From NCBI GenBank assembly GCA_007753675.1, contig CP036432.1:7318233-7382232 (forward strand): 64,000 nucleotides of DNA, read 5' to 3'. Positions 52,721 through 61,396 of this stretch are shown here, in pieces. This DNA is from Stieleria magnilauensis. Lineage in GTDB: Bacteria > Planctomycetota > Planctomycetia > Pirellulales > Pirellulaceae. The notes below the pieces were generated by a model. The model saw only the letters and a program-made list of their open reading frames with translations, had not been told where the DNA came from and did no database searches. Positions within the stretch are counted from its first letter, which is position 1. Each line of letters starts with the position of its first letter. A program made the translations under genes and the position numbers.

Positions 52721-54247
52721 TTACGTCGGAAGGTAATGCCGGGCAACAGCCTCAAACGCCGCGAGTTGTTCGTCACGCCACGCCGAATCGGTTCCCAATT
52801 CGTCGGACAAGATCTCCGCGACTGTGGGTGCCGCATCCAATGCAAGCTGGGCGTTGAGAAACAGTGTCCGGGTGCGGCGGGCCAGGACATCTTCGACCGT
52901 TCGTGCCATTTCGTTGCGGACCGCCCAAACCACTTGGGAACGACGCATGTCCAGCGACGGATGAACCGGCTGGGCCAACGCGGGATCGTCCTGTTCCAAC
53001 TGGTCGATCGAAGATTGATCGGCCCCCTCCATCCGCAGCGATTCGGTCACGCACGGCGTGGCGGACAGATCGCCCGTTTCAATCGCCTTGTCGACACAGT
53101 CCTCGGCCATCTTTCGCACCGTGGTCCACTTCCCTCCGGTGATCGTGATCAGTTTCGACGTCGAGAGCCGGATCACGTGATCTCGCGAAAGCGATGCCGT
53201 TCGCGAGGACTTGTCGCCTTTGACCAGCGGTCGGATGCCCGTGAAAATGCTCAGCACGTCGTGGATCGTCGGAGGTCGCGACAAGTACTCCGCCGCGGTC
53301 TCCAACAAGAACTGTATCTCTTGCGGTTGGGGCGACGGTTCGGCAACGGCGTCGGGGATCGCAGTGTCGGTGGTTCCGACCAGAATGTGATCGTGCCAGG
53401 GGACAAAAAAGATCACGCGTCCGTCGGAGGTTTTGGGAACGATCATGGCGGTTTCGCCGGGATAGAGTTCCTTGGGCAACACCAGATGGATCCCTTGGCT
53501 GGCGGCAACCATTGGCTGGCACTCCGCATCGTCGAGCAATCGAACCGCGTCACAAAACGGGCCGGCCGCGTTGACGACCGACCTGGCCGCGATCTCGAAC
53601 CGTTGCCCCGATTCCTCGTCGGTCGCAACCACGCCGCCGACCAAGCCCTGGTCGTCTTTGATGAATCCGGTGCAAGCCATGTGATTGGCCAAGGTGGCTC
53701 CGTGCTGTGCCGCCGCACGGGCCATGTCGATCAATAATCTCGCGTCATCAAATTGGCCGTCATGGTAAAGCACCGCGCCACGCAAACACTCTTTCCGCAA
53801 CGCCGGCGACAGTTCGAGCGCCCGCCGCGCGGAGATGCGCTGGGAACGGCCGAACCGGTTGCGTGTGGCGAGCAGGTCATAGACTTTCAGACCGATGCCA
53901 TAAAACATCCATTGCCAAAGGTTGCGGCAGGGAATCAAAAATGTTTGGTCGTGAACCAGATGAGGCGCGTTTTCGAGCAACAACGATCGTTCACGAAGTG
54001 CGTCACGAACAAGCGTCACGTTGCCTTGTTTCAGATACCGCACGCCGCCGTGCACCAGTTTGGTGCTACGGCTGGACGTCCCGCTTCCGAAATCGAATCG
54101 CTCCAGCAACACGACGTCCAACCCACGACTGGCGGCGTCGAGTGCGACGGCGACACCGGTCGCCCCACCGCCGATCACCGCGATGTCCCACGGTGTTTGA
54201 CGGTCACGGATTTTGGCGAGCGATTCGGGCCGATCAAGTCGCGTCAT
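52721..54247 (-). CDS. glpD: aerobic glycerol-3-phosphate dehydrogenase
   Basis: 508 residues. N-terminal FAD-binding WDIAVIGGGATGVAVALDAASRG, then SSRSTKLVHGGVRYL, the DAVRLLDD and TDTAIPD regions, and the C-terminal domain (KLITITGGKWTTVRKMAEDCVD). Oxidises sn-glycerol 3-phosphate to dihydroxyacetone phosphate and passes electrons to quinone at the membrane. ATG 54247 overlaps the end of glpK by 14 bases; the longer frame upstream is glpK shadow. Confidence 0.97.
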   Translation of the reverse strand: MTRLDRPESLAKIRDRQTPWDIAVIGGGATGVAVALDAASRGLDVVLLERFDFGSGTSSRSTKLVHGGVRYLKQGNVTLVRDALRERSLLLENAPHLVHDQTFLIPCRNLWQWMFYGIGLKVYDLLATRNRFGRSQRISARRALELSPALRKECLRGAVLYHDGQFDDARLLIDMARAAAQHGATLANHMACTGFIKDDQGLVGGVVATDEESGQRFEIAARSVVNAAGPFCDAVRLLDDAECQPMVAASQGIHLVLPKELYPGETAMIVPKTSDGRVIFFVPWHDHILVGTTDTAIPDAVAEPSPQPQEIQFLLETAAEYLSRPPTIHDVLSIFTGIRPLVKGDKSSRTASLSRDHVIRLSTSKLITITGGKWTTVRKMAEDCVDKAIETGDLSATPCVTESLRMEGADQSSIDQLEQDDPALAQPVHPSLDMRRSQVVWAVRNEMARTVEDVLARRTRTLFLNAQLALDAAPTVAEILSDELGTDSAWRDEQLAAFEAVARHYLPT

Positions 54248-55742
54248 GGTGCTGCTCCGGTTGCCATGATTTGGAACGTTCAAGCGCCTCGGCCCATCGC
54301 TCTCTTCGCAGCGACACGTCCGCGTCCGACATCGCCGGTTCAAACACACGTTCGGTTTTCCAGATCGAAGCGATCTGGTCCAGATCCTGCCAAAAACCGA
54401 CCGCCAGTCCGGCCAGATAGGCCGCCCCCATCGATGTCGTCTCCGTCATCTGCGGACGGACCACGGGAGTCTTCATGATGTCGGCCTGGAATTGCATCAA
54501 CAGATCGTTCGCCGAGGCGCCGCCGTCGACACGCAGCTCCTCGATCGAGATTCCGGCGTCCTGCTGCATCGCGTCCAACACGTCGGCAACTTGATAGGCG
54601 ATCCCTTCCAACGTCGCCCGCGCGATGTGCCCGCGATTGGTCCCACGCGTTAACCCCACAATGGTTCCGCGGGCGTAGGAATCCCAGTGCGGAGCCCCCA
54701 GTCCCGCCAACGCCGGAACGACATAGACGCCGTCGCTATCGGGCACGCTGCGGGCCAGGGGTTCGATTTCAGAAGACGACTGGATGATCCCCAACCCGTC
54801 GCGCAGCCACTGGACGGCGGCACCGGCGACGAACACGCTACCTTCGAGCGCATACTCGCGTTTCGCAGACGTACTGGCGGCAACCGTCGTCAACAGCCGG
54901 TGCTTGGACACCAGCGGTTGGTCGCCGATATTCATCAGCATGAAACAGCCGGTTCCGTAGGTGTTTTTAGCCATCCCATGACGCGTGCAGTTCTGACCGA
55001 ACAGCGCAGACTGCTGGTCACCGGCGGCACCGGCGATCTTGATCGGTCCTCCGAACCACTGCGTTTCGGTCTCGCCATACACATGGCTCGACGGAAGCAC
55101 TTCGGGCAAGATCGCTGCGGGAATTTTCAACAATTCCAACAGCTCATCGTCCCACTGACCGGTCGCGATGTCCAACAACATCGTGCGTGAAGCGTTCGTG
55201 ATATCGGTGACATGAACACGACCGCCGGTCAGTTTCCAAATCAACCAGCTATCCATCGTGCCGAACGCGATCTCGCCGCGTTCCGCCCGCGCCCTGACGC
55301 CCGGCACCTGGTCCAGCAACCAACGAATTTTGGTCGCCGAAAAGTACGCATCGATCAGAAGCCCCGTCTTGGACTGAATCAGATCTGAATGACCTTGGTC
55401 GCGGAGTGCATCACAGAATTCCGACGTCCGCCGGTCTTGCCAGACGATCGCGTGATGAATCGGCTCGCCCGTGGATCGATCCCACAGCAAAACCGTTTCG
55501 CGTTGGTTGGTGATCCCGATTGCCGCCAGGTCGTCTGCCGCCAGACCACAGGACGCCATCAACTCCTGGGCGACGGCGAGCTGTGATTCCCAGATTTCGT
55601 TGGCATCATGTTCGACCCAACCGGGCCGGGGGTAATGTTGCGTGAATTCACGCTGGGCGACGCCCAACACCGCCCCCGATTGCTCAAACGCGATCGCTCG
55701 TGAACTTGTCGTCCCCTGGTCCAATGCAACAACAACGCCCAT
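54234..55742 (-). CDS. glpK: glycerol kinase
   Basis: 502 residues, exactly the common GlpK length. FGGY-family motifs: VVALDQGTTSSRAIAFE, HYPRPGWVEHDANEIW, GITNQRETVLLWDRSTG, WLIWKLTGG, GAAGDQQSALFGQ, GTGCFMLMN and DGGASANDLLMQFQADI. Phosphorylates glycerol for GlpD. A good SD (AGGCGG) precedes ATG 55742. First gene of a glpKD operon; no glycerol facilitator gene is seen next to it. Confidence 0.97.
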   Translation of the reverse strand: MGVVVALDQGTTSSRAIAFEQSGAVLGVAQREFTQHYPRPGWVEHDANEIWESQLAVAQELMASCGLAADDLAAIGITNQRETVLLWDRSTGEPIHHAIVWQDRRTSEFCDALRDQGHSDLIQSKTGLLIDAYFSATKIRWLLDQVPGVRARAERGEIAFGTMDSWLIWKLTGGRVHVTDITNASRTMLLDIATGQWDDELLELLKIPAAILPEVLPSSHVYGETETQWFGGPIKIAGAAGDQQSALFGQNCTRHGMAKNTYGTGCFMLMNIGDQPLVSKHRLLTTVAASTSAKREYALEGSVFVAGAAVQWLRDGLGIIQSSSEIEPLARSVPDSDGVYVVPALAGLGAPHWDSYARGTIVGLTRGTNRGHIARATLEGIAYQVADVLDAMQQDAGISIEELRVDGGASANDLLMQFQADIMKTPVVRPQMTETTSMGAAYLAGLAVGFWQDLDQIASIWKTERVFEPAMSDADVSLRRERWAEALERSKSWQPEQHHDAT

Positions 55743-55984
55743 CGTGTCCGCCTGAAAAAGTGAAATGGATGACTGGAACGGTAGTTTAACAGTTCTGGTG
55801 ACGAAGACGGATTGAATTGATTTGCCTTCTCTCTTTCAGTGGCGTCTGGTCGGAGATTGGAGGTAGGAAAATCTTGGAGGTAGGAAGATTTCGTTCCTTC
55901 CCGTCAAAGCCTTTGGCCGCAGACACGTTCGTGTGCTAGGTCTCGGTCCACGTCGGAGAATGGTAAAAAAATGGTGGTGACCGA

Positions 55985-56229
55985 GGAATCGTCGCTGCGA
56001 GGTGACTCCATTTTTTGACCAACGAATCTTTTGACCCCAGCCATCTGCCCCAGCTCTGTCTGCATGCCGACGGGGACAATTCAAAGAACTTACTTGTTGA
56101 GTGGGACCAATTCGCCCCAGCTAGATTTCACCGCTTTCTTCTAGCGATCGCACATGAAATCGGGATCAGGAGCAATTCAAATTCGGACAGGCAACTCCAA
56201 AACACCCCATTCTACCAAAACGGCTCCTG
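55985..56229. repeat. ~245-base direct repeat, copy 1
   Basis: Direct copy of 56575-56820. The core 56073-56148 is identical over 76 bases to 56665-56740; edges carry scattered mismatches. It includes the CCATTTTTTGACC word seen at the 14.8-kb array. Together with GGAGGTAGGAAGATTT-type words at 55855-55890 it fills the gap after glpK; no gene seen in 55743-56279. Confidence 0.93.
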
Positions 56230-56279
56230 ACCCTTTTTCACCTCCGTCATCGCAACGCTTCGAGACAGGGTCCATCCGC

Positions 56280-56495
56280 CTACATCGGCACGCTTGGTTG
56301 TCGCTCGAAACCGACGACGTGAAGCAAATACAGGTCGTGGGTGCGGTCGGTTTCCGGCTCGATCAGGACCATGAAGTGTTTGCCGACGGCCAGATTCTCG
56401 GGGTGCTTGACCTCCCATTGCTCCCCGTTGCTCATCTTGATGATAAACGGCTGAAATGGGATCGCGGTCAACAGCTTGGTCAATTGCTCTTTCAT
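56280..56495 (-). CDS. 71-residue conserved planctomycete protein of unknown function
   Basis: MKEQLTKLLTAIPFQPFIIK then MSNGEQWEVKHPENLAVGKH and a hydrophobic strand FMVLIEP. The pattern PFQPF.I.(M/L).(N/D)G......HPE is a family of small planctomycete (and other) proteins of unknown role, probably a small beta barrel. The gene lies exactly between two direct repeats. No SD is evident. Confidence 0.75.
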   Translation of the reverse strand: MKEQLTKLLTAIPFQPFIIKMSNGEQWEVKHPENLAVGKHFMVLIEPETDRTHDLYLLHVVGFERQPSVPM

Positions 56496-56574
56496 GCCAC
56501 TATTCTAGCTTCCGAACGTCCGGGAATCCAACTCCCGTATCAATTCAGAGAGCTCGGCATCGTCCAAGTGATCG

Positions 56575-56820
56575 CGGAGTCGTTGCTGCAAGGTTGCTCC
56601 ATTTTTTGACCAACGAATTTTTTGACCCCCAGCCATCTGCCCAACGTCTGTCTGCATACGGACTGGGACAATTCAAAGAACTTACTTGTTGAGTGGGACC
56701 AATTCGCCCCAGCTAGATTTCACCGCTTTCTTCTAGCGATTGCACATGAAAGAGGGATCAGGAGCAATTCAAATTCGGACAGGTAACTCAATAACAACCC
56801 ACCCTACCAAAATGGCTCCT
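56575..56820. repeat. ~245-base direct repeat, copy 2
   Basis: Partner of 55985-56229, same orientation, 591-592 bases away. Starts GAGTCGTTGCTGCAAGG and ends CCTACCAAAATGGCTCCTG. Fills most of the gap 56496-56851; no gene seen there. Confidence 0.93.
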
Positions 56821-56851
56821 GCCACCTTGTTCCACCTGCACCGGAAACACA

Positions 56852-57550
56852 TTACGAGAGTGTCCCGCCGACGAGTTGCGCTCGCAGCGTTCTGAGCTGG
56901 GCGAGGCGTTCTTCCAATTGAGCGATCTGTTGGTCGATCGATTCGACGTTCCTCGCTTCGACCGGCATCAGCAGATCGCCCCGGTTGGCGTCGGTCTTGC
57001 TGATCCGGTGCAGGATCGGAATCACAATCGAGATCGCGGCGACGACAATTGAGTGGGCTGCGAGAAATCGCCACAACAGTTCCGAGTTGATTTCGAAGAC
57101 GATGACCGTCGCGATCAACAGGGCCAAACCAAAGATGATCTGGGTTCCGAGGAAATAAACCCAGCGAAATCGGCTGGCCAGCTTGGCGATCGACAGCAGC
57201 GAAACGTGGATCGTCGCGATCCCGATCGAAATCAACACCGTCGTCGTTTTCCAGTAGGCTTCCGAACCGACTTCGATCCAGATCCCAAACAACATCAACG
57301 CGGTCGTCACCGCCGTTAGCACCAACCCGGACTTGGGCATCAGGTTCAATCCCGACGGCGTCCGGGAAAGGTCACAGGCCAACCCGCAAACGCTGGCCAC
57401 CGCGAAGATCACCGTGGTCAAGATCACCCGGACCTCCAGCCATCCCCAGTTGCCCCGCAGGACCAATACGATCCCCAACAGCGCGCTCAACAGGACGGAT
57501 CCGATCAATAAATACAGAAGCGGCTTCTTGAGATTGCTACGGGGGCTCAT
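56852..57550 (-). CDS. multi-spanning membrane protein with C-terminal coiled coil
   Basis: 232 residues. Six hydrophobic helices (LLYLLIGSVLLSALLGIVLVL; VRVILTTVIFAVASVCGLAC; SGLVLTAVTTALMLFGIWI; TTTVLISIGIATIHVSLLS; YFLGTQIIFGLALLIATVIV; FLAAHSIVVAAISIVIPIL) and a Glu/Gln/Leu-rich tail (NVESIDQQIAQLEERLAQLRT) that would form a cytoplasmic coiled coil. No family recognised. ATG 57550 fits the first helix better than the longer frame. 180 bases downstream of the dehydrogenase gene, same strand. Confidence 0.75.
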   Translation of the reverse strand: MSPRSNLKKPLLYLLIGSVLLSALLGIVLVLRGNWGWLEVRVILTTVIFAVASVCGLACDLSRTPSGLNLMPKSGLVLTAVTTALMLFGIWIEVGSEAYWKTTTVLISIGIATIHVSLLSIAKLASRFRWVYFLGTQIIFGLALLIATVIVFEINSELLWRFLAAHSIVVAAISIVIPILHRISKTDANRGDLLMPVEARNVESIDQQIAQLEERLAQLRTLRAQLVGGTLS

Positions 57551-57730
57551 GGGAGAGGCTCCTAGGCGATTGGTACGTTCCCGACGCGGTTGCAAATCAT
57601 TGTCTACCGGTCAGGAGAGCCCGAAGCGAGCGGGGACGTGCACAAAAAACCGCAAAAGCCCTTTACGCCGAACCCTCGGCATCGAGTTCCCGCGTCAGGA
57701 ATTCGGCGAATCGTTCCAGCGGCGGGGTTT

Positions 57731-58837
57731 TCAGGCCGGCGACTTTGGTCGTACCGCGACGCGGATCGGGCGATGCTCAATGGAGTATTCGATCGCCGCG
57801 TTGGTCTCCGACAGGTCAAACGTCCGTGCAACGAGTTCGGCGAACGGGTACTTGTGGTGGCATCGGCTGATGAAATCGATCGCGCTGCGCAAATCAACGG
57901 GCGCGTAGTTGTGGACACCGATGATCGACAACCACTTGCGAACGATGCTGGTCGGATCCAGCTGCACCGGCCGTGATTCCATCACCGAACCGACCAAGAT
58001 CACGCGTGCACCGACGTCGCCGACTCGACACGCCGTTTCGATCGCGTCGGGCGAACCGGAACATTCCAAGATGACATCAAAGGGTACTTGGGTTGCCCCG
58101 ATCGAGTCCACTGAAAGGGCGTCCGTCGCGCCAAACCGTTTGGCAAGCTCCAGCCGCTGCGGGTCGACGTCGCAAATCGCCACCTGCTTCGCGCCCGATT
58201 CTTTGCCCAGTGCGACAGCCGTCAATCCCAGCATGCCGGCGCCGAATATCAAGATCCTTTGATCGGAAACGTCGCCCGCCATCCGATACGCCGCCGCGAT
58301 GGTGGACGTGGCACAATTGATCGGGCTGGCCACTTCGTCCGGTAGCTCGGCCGGCAACCTGGCGATCGTCGTGCCGCGTCGCAGCAGAATGTACTCGGCC
58401 AGCCCGCCGCTGAGCGCCTCGCGACCGTCGGCGACCGAATGGCCATATTTCACCACCTGACGGCACTTTTGCGGCATCCCCGACAGACAGCGGTCGCATT
58501 CAAAGCAGCTGACGCAGACCGACCACGTGACACGATCACCGATTCCAAGCGGTTGCCCCTCCACGTCCCTCGGACCGGGATCGGCGAGTTCGACGATTTC
58601 ACCGACAACCTCATGGGCCAAGATCGAGGGCGTTGGTTCGATGCGCAACCCTTTCAACGTATGAAGATCACTGCCGCAAATCGTGCAGAGCCGAATCCGA
58701 ACCAGGGCTTCACCGGCCAACAGACTCGGTCGCGGAAACTCCTCCATCGAAAGAGGTTGACCGGCGCGGTGAAAGACCGCCGCTCGACACATTTGGGGTT
58801 GCATCGGTGATGGCGTGGTCAGACGACGTTCAGACAT
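57731..58837 (-). CDS. zinc MDR dehydrogenase, HpnZ-like
   Basis: 368 residues, medium-chain dehydrogenase. Catalytic zinc: Cys52-type (CTICGSDLHT), HEVVG and the later Cys/Glu; structural zinc lobe intact (VCVSCFECDRCLSGMPQKC). Rossmann part ILIFGAGMLGLTAVALGKESGA with CDVDPQRLELAKRFGA for NAD. The sequence fits the TIGR03366 (HpnZ) group, elsewhere linked to phosphonate catabolism. Here it is the third gene of an operon with a myo-inositol oxygenase and a DUF5690 transporter, so its substrate is probably an inositol- or uronate-related alcohol. Start overlaps the transporter stop by 8 bases. Confidence 0.87.
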   Translation of the reverse strand: MSERRLTTPSPMQPQMCRAAVFHRAGQPLSMEEFPRPSLLAGEALVRIRLCTICGSDLHTLKGLRIEPTPSILAHEVVGEIVELADPGPRDVEGQPLGIGDRVTWSVCVSCFECDRCLSGMPQKCRQVVKYGHSVADGREALSGGLAEYILLRRGTTIARLPAELPDEVASPINCATSTIAAAYRMAGDVSDQRILIFGAGMLGLTAVALGKESGAKQVAICDVDPQRLELAKRFGATDALSVDSIGATQVPFDVILECSGSPDAIETACRVGDVGARVILVGSVMESRPVQLDPTSIVRKWLSIIGVHNYAPVDLRSAIDFISRCHHKYPFAELVARTFDLSETNAAIEYSIEHRPIRVAVRPKSPA

Positions 58838-60203
58838 GGCCGCGTCCCACTTCGACGGTTTCCACCGGTTCGGAATTCGACGCCATCCGATTCCGCCCCA
58901 CGTCCGCTGCCGTATCGTCGACCTCGATGACCGCGCGGAAATAACGTAGCGATAAACACAAAACGGCGATCGAGATAAAGCTTGAAACCAGCAGAAGCAT
59001 CCGAAAGGACGGCATGACCGAATCCGGCGAGGGGAGCGTCATTCGGATCGACAACACCAATGCGTAACCCAGATACCCGACGGCGTCGGCAACGTACATC
59101 AAAAACACCACATTGGCAGGATGACGCGACGCCGCGACCAGCCGTTCGAAGACGGTGGTGTGAAACGCGACGTAGGGGACGTACATGCCCACGCCGCACG
59201 CAACCATGAACACGAACGGAGAGATCAGACCGCCGGACTGCATTAGCGCCGACGCACCGACGATTGAAAATGCACCGCACATCACGATCGTCACGATGCG
59301 CACCGCCGCCATGTTGTGACGGATCCAAACGGCAAACGCGTTGAACATCGTGACCACCAAGGCGACGACCATCTCCGATCGGGCAAAAATCGAAGGCGTA
59401 TCGCCGACCCCCAGGTCGCGCCAGATTTCTACCGCGAAATCGTCTCGTACGGTTCGAATGATGGTCAACGCCACGTAGACAAAAATCAACAGCGACAACC
59501 CCGGCCAGTACTCCAACCAAAATCGACGACGATCCTGGCGGGTCATCGCATTTCTGTCGTTGCGGTGTCGGCGATCCGTTGGATCGGGAGGCGGTGTGGA
59601 CTGGAGCAACCAGACCGAGACCAACAGGGGCAGCAAGAAAATCAATCCGACCAGCATCGGCATCTGAAACTCGCTGACGCCCCAGTCCTGGATGATCCAC
59701 CGTCCGACGGACTTCACCACACCGGACGCGATGATGAAACTCGCACACAACGCCGCCGACAACGCCTCGGTCTGTTTCCTGCCTTCCAAATAAGACAGCA
59801 CCAGCCCAAACACCATCCCCAACGGAAAACCGTTCAAGAACAACAAGGGGGCCTTGAGGACGAGCGGCGCGTAGGCAAAACCGACCAACGCCAGTTCCGC
59901 CGTTACGATCAACCCCACAATGGCGACGGCACGTCGATGACGCCGCATCTCCGAGACGACTTTGATGCCGACAAACTTGGAAATCATGTAGCCGGCCAGT
60001 TGTGAAATGACCAGCACCGATTTCAGCCCCATCCCCAGCAGCTCCTGCCCCTCGTACGTTCCCGCGGTGAACGGCTTGCGAAACGCGTACATGCAAAAGT
60101 ACGTGCTGAACGCCGCAACCGCGGCCAGCAACAGTCGCGAGCGGGGGTTGCTGCCGTCGGAAGGAACGTCTGCCGAGGCGATGTCAGAATCGGTGGAGGG
60201 CAC
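58830..60203 (-). CDS. DUF5690 family MFS-like transporter
   Basis: 457 residues with about twelve membrane helices and MFS-like features: FSTYFCMYAFRKPFTAGTYEG, VLVISQLAGYMISKFVGIKV, FLNGFPLGMVFGLVLSYLEG, ASFIIASGVVKSVGRW, GVSEFQMPMLVGLIF. I recognise this pattern as the DUF5690 family. Substrate unknown; the operon with myo-inositol oxygenase suggests a polyol or related solute. Middle gene of the operon. Confidence 0.9.
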   Translation of the reverse strand: MPSTDSDIASADVPSDGSNPRSRLLLAAVAAFSTYFCMYAFRKPFTAGTYEGQELLGMGLKSVLVISQLAGYMISKFVGIKVVSEMRRHRRAVAIVGLIVTAELALVGFAYAPLVLKAPLLFLNGFPLGMVFGLVLSYLEGRKQTEALSAALCASFIIASGVVKSVGRWIIQDWGVSEFQMPMLVGLIFLLPLLVSVWLLQSTPPPDPTDRRHRNDRNAMTRQDRRRFWLEYWPGLSLLIFVYVALTIIRTVRDDFAVEIWRDLGVGDTPSIFARSEMVVALVVTMFNAFAVWIRHNMAAVRIVTIVMCGAFSIVGASALMQSGGLISPFVFMVACGVGMYVPYVAFHTTVFERLVAASRHPANVVFLMYVADAVGYLGYALVLSIRMTLPSPDSVMPSFRMLLLVSSFISIAVLCLSLRYFRAVIEVDDTAADVGRNRMASNSEPVETVEVGRGHV

Positions 60204-60311
60204 GGCAGGGAACTCGGTGGACCGGATTGATCACGTCGATGTCGCGACAACCGCTCGGCAAGAAAAAGGGCGACACGACCGGGCCGCAAGATACCGGATT
60301 CGGATCAAAGG

Positions 60312-61193
60312 TTACCAATCGAGCGTCCCCGGAAGGAACTCATTAATCAGTTCTTCATAGAAGGGTCGCAAGGCGTCAACATTGGGCCGGCTATCGCTTT
60401 TGGTATACAGGTCATACGGGTTGAAGGCCCGCACCCACTTGAACATCCGATGGTCGTGATCACTCATCAGATGGTCATACGCCGATTCTCGATGACCAGG
60501 ATAAAATGAATGGTAACGGATCATTGCCAGTGCTTCTGGGGGCAACCGATCTTTGACGACGTGGTACAAGTACTCGTCGTGTCCCCAGGAGAGAAACACG
60601 TTGTCGAGCCCGATGCCTGGCGAATAGACGCCGTACTCGGTGTTGTATCGCGGATCGCTCGAATCGGGGTTCTCGGCAAAGAATTCGGGGAACACGATCC
60701 GATCGGAAAACCGGCAACCGACAGGAAACGTGTCTCCGACCACCGCCCATTGGGGTTCACCGAATAGGCACAACACTTTGCCGAGATCGTGGATCAATCC
60801 CGTCAGGATGAACCAGCGGGGATGACCGTCGGCGCGAATGGATTCAGCGGTCTGCAACAGATGTTCGATCTGAGAAAGGTCCGTGTCGGGATCACTTTCG
60901 TCGACCAATTGGTTCAGATACTCCATCGCCTCCCAAACAGTCATCTTGCGATGTCGCAGCGGCAGAAACTGCTTTCGTTTCTGTTGCACAAAGTCGTAGG
61001 TCTGATGCCGGTGATTGAGCTGATAGAATTCACGGACGCCGGGCTTCGTGTCTTCGCCATAATTTCGAAACGCTTCGGCCGGCTTGTTCGGTTCGGGATA
61101 GCGTCGCACCAAGTCCGCCTCCCAGTCATCGAGGTCCTCGAGCGGTTTGGCGGGATCGGTCGGATGATTGGCGGGGTTGGTGGGCAGTGACAT
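60312..61193 (-). CDS. myo-inositol oxygenase (MIOX)
   Basis: 293 residues, close to animal MIOX length. All six iron ligands of mammalian MIOX can be placed: His111 (EHLLQTAESIR), His135-Asp136 (LIHDLGK), His205 (WGHDEY), His228 (RYHSFYPGH) and Asp261 (NPYDLYTK). Other conserved blocks are MTVWEAMEYLNQLVDESDPD and GEPQWAVVGDTFPVGCR. The enzyme cleaves myo-inositol with O2 to D-glucuronate using a mixed-valent diiron centre. First gene of a minus-strand operon with the transporter and dehydrogenase. The TGA stop follows GTLDW. Confidence 0.96.
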   Translation of the reverse strand: MSLPTNPANHPTDPAKPLEDLDDWEADLVRRYPEPNKPAEAFRNYGEDTKPGVREFYQLNHRHQTYDFVQQKRKQFLPLRHRKMTVWEAMEYLNQLVDESDPDTDLSQIEHLLQTAESIRADGHPRWFILTGLIHDLGKVLCLFGEPQWAVVGDTFPVGCRFSDRIVFPEFFAENPDSSDPRYNTEYGVYSPGIGLDNVFLSWGHDEYLYHVVKDRLPPEALAMIRYHSFYPGHRESAYDHLMSDHDHRMFKWVRAFNPYDLYTKSDSRPNVDALRPFYEELINEFLPGTLDW

Positions 61194-61221
61194 CGTCGAT
61201 TGCGGGCGAGAGGATCAAGGG

Positions 61222-61322
61222 TCGAGCGGAAAAGGGGTCAGCGGAAAAGGGGTCAGGCACCAAAAATGCGAAGCACCCTTTGGGCCATTTGGTTTTTGGT
61301 GCCTGCCCCCTTTTCCGCGGCC
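61222..61322. repeat. palindromic element GCGGAAAAGGGGTCAGG, copy 2
   Basis: Left arm present twice (GCGGAAAAGGGGTCA then GCGGAAAAGGGGTCAGGC), right arm TTTTTGGTGCCTGCCCCC and TTTTCCGC. Lies in the divergent promoter region between the MIOX operon and the diiron protein. Confidence 0.93.
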
Positions 61323-61396
61323 GGTTTCACGGCGTCATCCAGTTTACACTTTAGCGAAGCGGAGAGAGTGTCGTGGTACTTGGGGGAGAAAAAACA

